The position numbers were made by a program, and so were the translations under genes. From Cunninghamella blakesleeana (Eukaryota; Mucoromycota; Mucoromycetes; Mucorales; Cunninghamellaceae), in NCBI GenBank assembly GCA_017871115.1, contig JAFCIZ010000007.1, positions 2,914,001 through 2,978,000 of the forward strand: a stretch of 64,000 bases of DNA, read 5' to 3'. This document shows positions 52,670 to 62,252 of the stretch, in pieces. Numbering within the stretch: the first letter of the stretch is position 1; every line of letters starts with the position of its first letter. The notes under the pieces are model-generated. The model ran no database searches and was not told the origin of the DNA. It saw nothing but the letters and a program-made list of their open reading frames with translations.

Positions 52670-53208
52670 ATGAAATTAACCTATCTTTTTGTTTGCTTTC
52701 TTATACTTTTATTAAATACTGTGTCAAGTATTCCTGTTGAACCTGGTTATCTAAAAAACACTGTGGTTACCCCTTCAACTGTTAAACCTGGTGATAAAAT
52801 TACTCTAGCTTGGGATTATGATAAAAAGTATAAAAATACTAAATTTGATCTTTATCTTGGCCACTCAACGGGAATGAATCAAGTAAAAAAAAAAAAAAAA
52901 AAAAAAAACAACAGAAATAAATATAATAATATAATATAATATAATATAATATATATATATATATATAATCATATATAGTAATCGTATAGAAAAAGAATCA
53001 TTCATATACTTATACATATATATATGATATTTAGGCGCCTGTCCATTTATTAAAGAAAAACGTTCATATTTCGGCAAAGACTGCATCTGGTATTCTTCCT
53101 ACTAATCTTTCCAAAAGCGGTCCTGGAAACATTTGGATCATTGAAACCGTTGTTAAAAAGGGTGAGTATGTCTATACTCTTAGTAGTAATGTAATCACTG
53201 TCGAATGA
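52670..53208 (+). CDS. Small secreted beta-sandwich-like protein
   Basis: Two exons, 52670-52882 and 53035-53208, giving 128 residues. A clear signal peptide (MKLTYLFVCFLILLLNTVSS, cleavage probably before IPVEP) precedes about 108 residues. These are rich in Thr, Lys and Val with alternating strands: TVVTPSTVKPGDKITLAWDY, then GPGNIWIIETVV and GEYVYTLSSNVITVE. The pattern recalls the small Ig-like extracellular domain of fungal Kre9/Knh-type and Ser-Thr-rich GPI proteins, but there is no GPI signal. No cysteine lies in the mature part. The role is unknown; cell-wall or extracellular location is inferred from the signal peptide. The intron begins with a 20-base A-tract after GT. Confidence 0.75.
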
Positions 53209-53935
53209 TTTTTATTTTTTATACGTATTAAAAAAATAAAATAAAAATAAAAGCAAACCGTCTTTCTTTTAAGATGATTATAATTTTTTTTTGTTTAAAA
53301 AGTAAATACAAAAAAGGATAATCCAACCTAGTCACCTAGCAAAAAAAAATTATCATGATTATTACCTTTTAAAGAAAAGAGTTTATTATCTAAAGTATTT
53401 TAAACTAGTTTTTTTAATACAAGTTCGCAATAATTATTAGAAAAATATATATATAGTTTATTTACATTCCAAAGTCAAACATGGTTTTTAGCCACAAAAC
53501 TTCATTTTTTTGACCATTGTTTTTAGTACTATTGTTTGTGTGCTCGTTTTTAAAAATCAGTTTATTGTTTGTATTTCTAAAATATGGAGTAATAGTAACC
53601 AATGATTTGTTGATTTATATTATTTGCTCAAAGTAATATGATCAAGTTCATATATTAATTTAATTTATATATTTAATTTAAAAATCACTACTGTTATTAT
53701 TATCTATAAAACATCTTTTTGAAAAAACTATTTTTTTTTTATCAAACTTAATTGTTGTTGTTTCGTTAAACATATATATGGGAACTATTTGGCAATATAA
53801 AAAAGTGAACAAATGAGAAATGAGTCATTTTTCATCTCCGCCTATTTTTTTTTTTTACAACCTTTTTTTTTTTTTCCTCTTTCTCTTTCTCTTCTAAAAA
53901 AAAATTTTTTTTTTCAACTTTAAATAATATAGAAT
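53209..53935. other. Intergenic region before the ADE4-like gene
   Basis: AT-rich, ending in pyrimidine tracts and an A(n)T(n) junction (about 53897-53914) that lead into the start codon. No gene was seen. Confidence 0.5.
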
Positions 53936-56117
53936 ATGTGTGGTATTTCAGCCATTATTTTAGCTGATCAAAGTGCAGCTGCTTGTCCTGATCTTCATGA
54001 AAGTTTAGGTCTTTTACAACATCGTGGCCAGGTATACTAAACTATTTAGTTTTTTTTAAAAAATAATAAAAAAAAAGATAAACCCACTTTGACAGTTTCA
54101 GCCGTTATTTAATCTTACCAACTTTATCAAGTATTGTGCTTAACTTTATTTATTTATTGTTTATATAATATAAGGATGCCGCTGGTATTGTTACTTCAGG
54201 TCCAAAGGGTCGTCTTTATCAATGTAAAGGTAACGGTATGGTTAGAGATGTCTTTAATGAAAATCAATTGGCTCACCTTATTGGTAGTCTTGGTATTGGT
54301 CATGGTAAAACAAAATAAAAATATAATAATAATAATAACAATAATAATAATAATTATAGTTGCAGTGGTAATAATAAAATTATTATAAATTATCATAAAT
54401 AAATATTGTATATAACTTGTATTAATTTTTTTTTCTCTTCCATTTTCTTTACATTTCAATAGTACGTTATCCTACTGCTGGTTCTTCATCTATGTCTGAA
54501 GCTCAACCTTTCTACGTTAACTCTCCTTATGGTATTGTTTTTGGTCATGTAAGTGAAATGAATATACCGATAATTATTTATGGATATTTTTTTATTTTAT
54601 TTTTATTTCATGTAATAATAGTGATGCAATGGTATTGATAATGGTCATGTTTATTTATTTACTATTATTGTTATCTTTTTCTTTTTTAATAGAATGGTAA
54701 CTTGACTAATGCAGAAGAATTAAGAGTATTCTTGGATAAGATTGCACACAGACATATCAACACCGACTCAGATTCTGAATTATTATTAAACATTTTGGCC
54801 AACAATCTTCAAAAGACAGGAAAATTCCGTGTAAATCAAGAAGATATTTTCACAGCAATTAAAGATTTATACCGACAAATCCGTGGTGGATATGCATGTG
54901 TAGCTATGGTTGCTGGGTATGGGATTATTGGTTTCCGTGATCCTCATGGTATTCGTCCTTTGGTTCTTGGTCGTAGAAAGACTGTAGCAGGTTACGATTA
55001 TATGTTGGCTTCTGAAAGTGTTGTCTTGGATTCTCTTGGTTTTACAGATGTGGAAGATGTTAAACCTGGTGAAGCTATTATCATTACTCAACACTCTTTA
55101 TTAAGAAGAGTCTTGGCTGTTAGTGAGCGTATTGCTCCTTGTATCTTTGAATACGTTTATTTCGCTCGTCAAGATAGTATTATGGATGGTATCTCTGTTT
55201 ATAAGGCTCGTTTAAGTATGGGTGAAGCTTTAGCTGATCAAGTCATCAAATCTTTAGGTGATAAAATGGATATTGATGTTGTTATTCCTGTAAGTTTCTT
55301 TTTTCTAATCCATTTTGTTTATATTAACTAATCTTTATTTATATATATATACATGTATATTTTTATAGGTACCTGATACTAGTCGTGTAGCTGCTCTTCA
55401 ATTATCTCGTAAACTTAATATACCATACCGTGAAGGTTTTAACAAGAATCGATATGTTGGTAGAACATTCATTATGCCTGGTCAACAAACAAGGTAAAGT
55501 ATCTATCAGTTTATCATATTATATACATATTGTTAAAAAAAAAGGGATTTATAATAGTGTGAAAATAATACTAATGTAATGGTCATTTTTTTTTTCCTTT
55601 TCTTTTTTTTTATTATTATTTTAGACGTAAAAATGTCCGTCGAAAATTAAATGCTATGGCTCTTGAATTCAATGGAAAAAATGTATTATTAGTAGATGAT
55701 TCCATTGTACGTGGTACTACCTCCAAAGAAATTATTCAAATGGCTCGTGAAGCTGGTGCTAAAAAAGTATATTTTGCTTCTTGTGCCCCACCTATCCGAT
55801 ACCCTAATGTGTATGGTATTGATATGCCTACTCGTACTGAATTGGTTGCTCATGGCCGTACTGATGAACAAGTTGCTGAAGAAATCGCTGCTGATAAGGT
55901 CATTTATCAAGATTTACATGATTTAGTAGAATCTGTACGGAAATTCAACCCTGCCATCGAACAATTTGATACATCCGTCTTTGATAAATGTTACGTTACA
56001 GGCGATGTAGATGAAGAATATATGCTTGCTTTGGAAGGTGGTAGATTAAATGATTCTCGTAGTAGAATAAGTGTTGATAGTGATTGCGTTGGTCTTTACA
56101 ATAACTATACTCGATAA
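53936..56117 (+). CDS. ADE4: Amidophosphoribosyltransferase (glutamine PRPP amidotransferase)
   Basis: Six exons: 53936-54031, 54175-54304, 54463-54548, 54693-55289, 55369-55493, 55625-56117, giving 508 residues in frame. First committed step of purine synthesis: PRPP plus glutamine to phosphoribosylamine. The start MCGISAI places the nucleophilic Cys at position 2, to be exposed by Met removal. The class-II glutaminase domain includes [14 protein letters not shown] and [10 protein letters not shown]. The PRPP-binding loop of the transferase domain is [14 protein letters not shown] (about residues 365-378). The substrate loop region is [20 protein letters not shown]. No propeptide precedes the Cys, as in the yeast enzyme. 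The Ser-rich C-terminal tail ([13 protein letters not shown]) could be phosphorylated. Confidence 0.97.
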
Positions 56118-56955
56118 AAAAAAAGTCGTATGTACGTACTTTTTTCTTTTTTCTTCAAATCTTTTAGATACAAAATTATTATTTAATTTTCATAATCAAT
56201 ATAAATATATATAAATATACATTTTCATAAATATATACTAGCAAATATATATGGCTTTTAATTTAAATATCATATTAAAAACAATATTTTATAGATTTAC
56301 ACCTTTTTTTTTAATTTATATTCAAAATCAACCATTTTTTTTTAAAAAAAATAATATAATTATTGATAAAAATAAATGATTAAAAAAAGTTTTAATATTA
56401 ATCCACACATGAATGTTCTGATTATGCTATTTTTTTTTTTTACCATCACCATTTTTTTATTGTTGTAGTGAAGATAGGTCATATTTATTAAAAAAATTAG
56501 TGATTTGTGAATAAATTGGTAGGTTTTATGCGAAAGGGGGAGTGAATAACGAATTAAATGATGAGAGAAGTTATCATTTTATACAATTTTTTTTTACTTT
56601 TTATTATGATGAATATCGAAATAATATTAAAATGAATAAAACAACTAATAATTATTTAAACAAATTGCAATAATTTATTCATAATTTTAGAGATAACTAT
56701 TAAGAAAATATATATATTTATATTAATATAAAAAATATATTCACAATATTGTTAAGAAATGGTATGTTATTAATAAATGCTTATAAAAGTATATATATAA
56801 TGACATAGTTTATACAAACTCGATAGTTTAATATTTTTGGTTTATTTATTATTCATGACTTAATTTTAACGTTGAGTATATGATTTCATATTTTTAGTAA
56901 TGTAAGTGTTTTTCATAGTATTGAAATATATTATTATATATATAAATTATATTAT

Positions 56956-57078
56956 TGTCGACAATCATGCTAATAGTGGTGCATCTTAAATTTTGATACT
57001 GTTTTTTAGGAAGGCTGCTCCTGGAGAATTCATTCCTTATTTTTAAAATATAAATCTTAACCAAAAATCCACATAACA
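56956..57078 (+). mobile_element. LTR-like repeat remnant (copy D, internally deleted)
   Basis: Begins TGTCGACAAT and ends ACATAACA, sharing both ends with the longer copies B and C. It also keeps a decayed version of their GC-rich palindrome block (GGCTGCTCCTGGAG near 57013). Only 123 bp remain. No target-site duplication is evident. Confidence 0.6.
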
Positions 57079-57149
57079 CTACAAAGAGTAACAATTAAAC
57101 TATTGTTGGGTTGTTAACCTGACTTTTAATTAAAACCAAAAATAATATT

Positions 57150-57210
57150 AAAACAAAAGTAAAAAGATGATCTTTATTTAATTTTCAATAGAATATCAGC
57201 ATCTATATTT
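57150..57210. repeat. 60-bp direct repeat, left copy (3' of papain-like gene)
   Basis: Nearly the same as 58122-58181, with shared core TTTATTTAATTTTCAATAG and AATATCAG. The right copy lies directly upstream of the papain-like start codon, so this looks like a duplicated promoter end without its gene. Confidence 0.8.
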
Positions 57211-57368
57211 TTTTTTTAATATTAATCGCTTTTCTTTACTCAAACAGAAAAATCAAATGGATAAACGGCAGGAATGGGGAGTATTATTCAAACAATAGAA
57301 TCGTTGGAATTATTACAAAGAAAAGAATCGAGCGGATAAAAGGTTTGTAAGATGTATTAATCGTGAAT

Positions 57369-58082
57369 TTATACAATAGGATATGAACACATACTAGCAA
57401 TACCACATACATTTCCTGCATTTCTTGCTATTCTAAAGTAACCACCTTCGCCCCAACCTGTTCCCCAACTATTCTTTACAAGATAATAATCTCTACCGTT
57501 TTCAGAACCATAGCCCATAACAACAACAGCATGATTTAAATCTCTAGGATTACAAGTAGGGTCAGAGAATATGCCCCTTGAATACATCATGAAACCTCTT
57601 GTACCAGCGTTCATGTTACAAGCTATAGGTCCTATAGTAGCGACTGCTTCTGTTAAAGCGCGTTCGTTATTGTGTGGAAGTTCTGCAAAACTAGTAAGAG
57701 AACCTGCCACCATAGCTGGATTATATCTGCATGATCCAACGCTACTTGTGTAAGGGTAATCAGACTGAGAATTAATACCACCCGCTTGTTTAATATAACT
57801 AAAAGTTTCAACAATAGAACCATCATCACAGCCATTATTAACTCTACCACGAGAACAATCAACAATATTTTGTTCTGATAAATTGTATTATTTACCGAAT
57901 TTTCTCATAAGAGCACCTTCTAATACACCTGTAGCTGCAAAAGCGTAGCTAGAACCACATTGGCCTTGATTTTTAACTAAATCTCTACAGATTGGACATG
58001 GTCTTCTCCAATCTACTGAAGTAGGAATGGCATTCACAGATAAAAGAAAAATAGTGAAGACTGCAATAGTAGATAATTTCAT
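57369..58082 (-). pseudogene. Papain-fold (C1A) protein with Ser for catalytic Cys and an in-frame stop; silicatein-like triad
   Basis: One continuous frame of 237 codons from 58082 to the stop at 57369, broken once by TAA at codon 65 (57890-57888). A signal peptide (MKLSTIAVFTIFLLSVNA) runs straight into the mature domain (IPTSVDWRRPCP); the usual I29 inhibitory propeptide is absent. The active-site block reads NQGQCGSSYAFAATG, so the catalytic Cys position is Ser45. The His (codon 184, LNHAVVVMGYG) and Asn (codon 204, VKNSWGTGWGEGGYF) are intact. Ser-His-Asn is the arrangement of sponge silicateins and some inactive homologues. The stop sits where relatives have GK-x-YNLSEQN, and all downstream motifs are preserved in the same frame. 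The break is therefore recent, recoded or a sequencing error. No plausible intron removes it. It is flanked by direct repeats and LTR-like copies. Confidence 0.75.
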
Positions 58083-58121
58083 TGATAATATTATTTTTTT
58101 TTTAAAAAACAAAAAAAAAAA

Positions 58122-58181
58122 AAAACAAAGGTAAAAGGATGATTCTTATTTAATTTTCAATAGAATATCAGTACTTATATT
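58122..58181. repeat. 60-bp direct repeat, right copy (5' of papain-like gene)
   Basis: Partner of 57150-57210. Lies about 40 bp upstream of the papain-like start codon and next to LTR-like copy A, so it probably includes that gene's promoter. Confidence 0.8.
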
Positions 58182-58626
58182 ATTTAGAAAATGATTGTGG
58201 CGACAATGGTGTTACCAATGTCACTCCTTAATATTGAGCATTGCTTTTAGGGATAGCCGCTCCTGAAGTAGCCACTCCATACGCTATACTCTCTCTATAC
58301 ATTAAAGATTTTTTTTATTTTTTTTAACTGTAAATAGAACCAACTTTCTCTCTTTCTTTCACTAAAATTGGCAATTTTTTATAATAAATTATTATTAAAT
58401 AATAATTAAACTTGTCCACTTCATAATGCAAAACTCTATAATTTTATCTCATTTTTATACAATACTGATCTGAACCATTTTGAAATTTTACTACTAATTC
58501 ACTTGGTGATCATTGAACTTTTGCACTAATCATGCTTATTTTATTATACTTTAATTTTTTTTATTCTTTTGCATTGTCACGCATGATAATCAAGCTGGTG
58601 GTAATTAAAAGTACTTTTTGTTTAAT

Positions 58627-58723
58627 TCCATTTCCCTACTTCCATTTTCCTGCGTCCATTTTCCTGCGTCCATTTTCCTGCGTCCATTTTCCTGCGTCCA
58701 TTTTCCTGCATCCATTTCCCTAG
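58627..58723. repeat. 14-bp minisatellite (TCCATTTTCCTGCG)n
   Basis: Five nearly perfect 14-bp units at 58641-58710, with a degenerate unit on each side. Pyrimidine-rich on the plus strand. Lies within LTR-like copy A and is absent from copy B. Confidence 0.92.
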
Positions 58724-59031
58724 AATTCTAACCTCAGGTCTTTTCCTCTCAAAAAACTTAAATTTCGTTTTTGTATATGATTTCAAATAAAAAGATTTAA
58801 GTTTTACGAAAAAAAGTTTGTGTTTTTTCTTTCTTTCGTCAAATTTTTAATATTTATATAGTAAATATTTTTTTGTCCAAACTAATTTTTATTTTATTTT
58901 ATATTATTTTTACACAACATATATAAACTTCTGTTTTATTTGATTTGATTATTATTCTTTTTATATAATAATCTTTTTGAATTTTTTTTAAATATTCTAT
59001 TTTATTATTTTTATTTTTACTTTTAAGTCGT

Positions 59032-59064
59032 TCTACTTATAAAACACGAGCTGATGCTCACTGG
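59032..59064 (+). promoter_or_regulatory. TATA-containing core shared by the LTR-like repeats (copy 1 of 4)
   Basis: TCTACTTATAAAACA followed by GATGCTCACTGG. The same block recurs at 62097-62130, 62855-62887 and 63453-63486, as TCTACTTATAAAACA then CTGGTGCTCACTG. The spacing fits a TATA box and initiator, which is inference. Confidence 0.5.
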
Positions 59065-59090
59065 AATTATATTATATATTCTAAATATTA

Positions 59091-59349
59091 GAGAGACATC
59101 TCCATAGCCCAAAAAATAATATTAATTATTAAACCATAACAAAATTTAGAATATTTGAGTTGAATAGGGAGTAATTTGTTTAATTATTAACATTATGTTT
59201 GATCCATAAAATCATTAATAATCCAAATGGTTCTAATTTATCCATTATTATATAATTATATCAGTGAATATATAATCTTATAGTATATGAAATAATGTTA
59301 AAAAGTACTTCATTTATAATGAATAACGACTTACTTCCTAAAATAAAAG
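59091..59349. repeat. 259-bp direct repeat DR1
   Basis: Matches 61247-61505 over 259 bases with four differences by eye, all C here and T in the other copy (near CATCTCCATAGCCC and CATAAC). Begins GAGAGACAT and ends AAATAAAAG. Flanks the PD-(D/E)XK-like gene on its 3' side. Confidence 0.92.
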
Positions 59350-59615
59350 CACGTATCTCATGAACATTATACTATAAAATATTGATAAAAAGTGTACAGT
59401 TGAAAAAAGCAATATTATATACCTTATAAATTAATTTCACTTAATATTTTTTAAATGTTATTTTGTTTTTGTTTCTATTTAAAATATTAATAAATATGGA
59501 ATTTAATAATAGTATGTATTCACCATGATGGTAATTAATCACATAATTTTATATCAGTATTATAAACTGTAATATCCATAAATTGTAAATACATGTATTT
59601 TATTATTTCAAATGA

Positions 59616-60539
59616 TTAATTATTATTTTTATATAAAGATTTCAGAATAGAAAGTATTACAATTCGATCATTTTCATTTGCAAAATCCAGTGCTGGGAGC
59701 TTCATATCTTGATTTGGTAAAGGATCCAATTGTTGAGGGAATCTTTGTATTTCAAGCTTGTGATTTATGGGTAATTTTGTTTCTACTTCGACCAAATAAT
59801 CACGGTTAATTGTAGACTTATAAAAAGTAATTTTTGTACCAATAACACGAATAGCATATATATTGAAAGGATATCTTACTGGTTGTTGAGTAATAAGTGA
59901 TTTATTATAAAATGCAGCACCAAATATTTCACCAGCTATTTGTGGTTCAGACCAATTGTTATTATCTGTAACATTTTTTAAATGTTTATCTTCAACAATT
60001 AAAACCACATATGCATCATCTTTAGTTATCATAAATTCAACTTTTGATGTTATTTTATGTCTTCCTTTATCTATATATACAGAATAATCATATTGTGGAT
60101 GTAGAAGGAGTGGGTCATCATCGAATCCTAAATAGTATAATAATGATGTCATGAGAGAATCAACTTGCGTTTCTTTAATATGGTGACCAAACATTTCTTG
60201 TCCTAAAACTCTTCTAATTTTTTTTAAAACAGTAAGTATTTTTTTATCTTTAATATCTTTGTTATTTTTAAAATAATCATTTGATAGTAGAAATTCATCC
60301 TTTTTCCAATCTTTTAGTGTTAAGTTTTTAAAATTATCCTCTTCAGTTAAATCACTTGGCTGAATAATTTCATTAATATCCCTCACATTAATATATTCAA
60401 TATTTAAGGCTTTAACATGTTCATTTTCCCATAAGCTGGTCTGTGTTGGAATTTGGGATAGATGTTCAATATCAATAGTCATTTCTTCCGCCGAACTTAA
60501 TTCTTTATAATCTATTCTTACTCTTTTTCTTGATTCCAT
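59616..60539 (-). CDS. Orphan protein with PD-(D/E)XK-nuclease-like signature
   Basis: Single exon, 307 residues, with no signal peptide. The N-terminal 90 residues are polar and begin with a basic stretch (MESRKRVRIDYKE) that could be a nuclear signal. Residues 105-215 look like a PD-(D/E)XK core: helix with E123 (HIKETQVDSLMTSLLYYLGF), strand with E168 (ITSKVEFMIT) in place of the usual Asp, strand YVVLIVEDKH giving E183-D184-K185, and the following helix with Q200 (WSEPQIAGEIFGAAFYN). This arrangement occurs in restriction-endonuclease-like domains of repeat-associated gene families, including some Crinkler-like proteins. No match to a named family was recalled. The gene lies alone between 259-bp direct repeats in a region full of LTR-like copies, unlike the intron-rich genes to its left. 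Confidence 0.6.
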   Translation of the reverse strand: MESRKRVRIDYKELSSAEEMTIDIEHLSQIPTQTSLWENEHVKALNIEYINVRDINEIIQPSDLTEEDNFKNLTLKDWKKDEFLLSNDYFKNNKDIKDKKILTVLKKIRRVLGQEMFGHHIKETQVDSLMTSLLYYLGFDDDPLLLHPQYDYSVYIDKGRHKITSKVEFMITKDDAYVVLIVEDKHLKNVTDNNNWSEPQIAGEIFGAAFYNKSLITQQPVRYPFNIYAIRVIGTKITFYKSTINRDYLVEVETKLPINHKLEIQRFPQQLDPLPNQDMKLPALDFANENDRIVILSILKSLYKNNN

Positions 60540-61246
60540 TTTATAATTTATTAAAAATTCACTTTTTTAATATACAAAAGAAAAACATAGGAAAATTTTT
60601 TTAGGTTTTATTTTATATAATTTTAAAAACCGCAGTTATTTTTTATTTTGTATAGAAACCCTTAAAAAGGTTCAAAATACAAGAAAATAATAGGATTAGA
60701 ATAGATTATTTTGTTTTATAATAAACCAAAATTAAAGTTAAAATAGAAGAATAAAATAATAAAAAGGTGATTTTGCAAAATAATAATAACTGAACCCAAC
60801 AAACAATAAAAATTATATATTGGAATGAGCTTGTTCTTTATTAGATGAAAAAAATTAGAGATTTTTATGTTGAAATTGGAATATAGTTAATCAAAGTGTA
60901 TTGGGTTTGAAAAATACAAAGTCATTTTTCATGTTCAACCATATTCTAAATTCAGCTCCATATAAAAATCTTCATTAAATTTAATTCTAATAAAAATCAA
61001 ACTCTTCCCAATATAAAATTTTCTAACATTTATTGGACTCATTTTCTAAATTTTTGAAAAATTATATTTTAATTATTTAATTCCACAATTCTACCCTTTT
61101 ATTTCGATTCGTTAATAAATCAAACCATCTATTTTATCCTTCTAAATCCTCATAATTTGGATCTTTTAAGGATTTCAATACAATAGAAAAAGTAAAATGT
61201 TAAGTTTACAAAATTTAAAGCTCAACATGTTTTTGATTGTCTAAAT
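60540..61246. other. Upstream region of the PD-(D/E)XK-like gene
   Basis: Unique AT-rich sequence between the start codon and DR2. No further open frame of note and no terminal inverted repeat matching 59350-59615 was seen. Confidence 0.5.
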
Positions 61247-61505
61247 GAGAGACATTTTCATAGCCTAAAAAATAATATTAATTATTAAACCATAATAAAA
61301 TTTAGAATATTTGAGTTGAATAGGGAGTAATTTGTTTAATTATTAACATTATGTTTGATCCATAAAATCATTAATAATCCAAATGGTTCTAATTTATCCA
61401 TTATTATATAATTATATCAGTGAATATATAATCTTATAGTATATGAAATAATGTTAAAAAGTACTTCATTTATAATGAATAACGACTTACTTCCTAAAAT
61501 AAAAG
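61247..61505. repeat. 259-bp direct repeat DR2
   Basis: Partner of 59091-59349, same orientation and identical length. The four differences are C-to-T relative to DR1. It ends 7 bp before LTR-like copy B. Confidence 0.92.
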
Positions 61506-61512
61506 AATGTAT

Positions 61513-62242
61513 TGTCGACAATGGTCATACAAATGGTGCTTCTTAAATTAGCTACTGCTTTTTGGAGTAAGCTACTCCTGGAGTAGCCGCTCTTGGAGTG
61601 GCCACTCCATACAGTAGTCACTTTCATCTCTTTTCCCTACTCTCAATACACTATAAATAATTTTTTTAATTTTTTTTTTAAATATAAATAGAACCAATTT
61701 TTTTCTTTTTCTTTCTCTTAAATTGTCAAATTTTTATAATAAATTATTATCTATTAAATAATTATTAAAGCTTGTCCACTTTATAAATCATATTTTATAA
61801 TTTTAACTTATTTTACTTACAACTTATTCAAATTACTGAATTTATCTATTTTTTTTTATAACAAACTATATTATATTATTTTTTTTTATTTAATATTTAT
61901 TTACTTAAATATTTTTCAACAACTCAAGTTTAAATTACTTTTTAAATTTTCTTATTATATTTATTTTACATTGCGGTTACTGAAATCTCTCTTTAATCCT
62001 GCAATTATATTACACCTTTTAAAGTTTTTATATTTTTTTTATTTCTTTATTTTTACTTTATCTTATTTTATTTTTTTATTCCTTTATATTAAGTCGTTCT
62101 ACTTATAAAACAGGAACTGGTGCTCACTGGAAACTTATTATATACTCTAAATATAACTTATAATACTCATTCCTCATTCCAAAAAAATAAATCTTAACCA
62201 AAAACCCACATAACAAATCTTAAACAAAAACCCACACAACAC
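61513..62242 (+). mobile_element. LTR-like repeat copy B
   Basis: Starts TGTCGACAATGG and ends in ACATAACA (62215) or the following CACACAACA (62242), so it has the TG...CA form of an LTR. Contains GGAGTAAGCTACTCC (61564-61578), TGGAGTGGCCACTCCA (61594-61609), AAATAGAACCAA, CTTGTCCACTT and the TATA core at 62097-62130. Length about 700-730 bp. No coding content. No clear target-site duplication. Confidence 0.65.
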
Positions 62243-62252
62243 TTATAATACT

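Larger units (their letters stand above)
56118..57368. other. Intergenic region, 3' of ADE4, with repeat remnants
   Basis: AT-rich 3' flank of the ADE4 gene, then a short LTR-like remnant (56956-57078) and the first of two 60-bp repeats (57150-57210). These mark the left edge of the repeat-rich right end. No gene was seen. Confidence 0.6.
58196..59090 (+). mobile_element. LTR-like repeat copy A (3' end replaced by direct repeat DR1)
   Basis: Starts TGTGGCGACAATGG (compare TGTCGACAATGG in copies B and C). It then follows copy B in order: palindrome block GGGATAGCCGCTCCTG with GTAGCCACTCCATAC (58250-58282), AAATAGAACCAA, AACTTGTCCACTT and the TATA-containing core at 59032-59064. It is interrupted by a 14-bp minisatellite. 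The match stops at TCTAAATAT, just before 59091, where DR1 begins. The last 150 or so bases present in copy B are missing. Confidence 0.65.

Noticed and set aside
58532..58723. 63-codon frame with repeated peptide units
   Set aside because: Translation of the 14-bp minisatellite.
59350..61246. Terminal inverted repeats around the PD-(D/E)XK-like gene
   Set aside because: The inner flanks were compared in both orientations by eye and showed no convincing inverted match.
59091..61505. Reading DR1/DR2 as LTRs of the nuclease-like unit
   Set aside because: They begin GAGAGACAT and end AAATAAAAG without TG...CA ends, primer-binding site or polypurine tract, so a plain direct repeat is the safer label.
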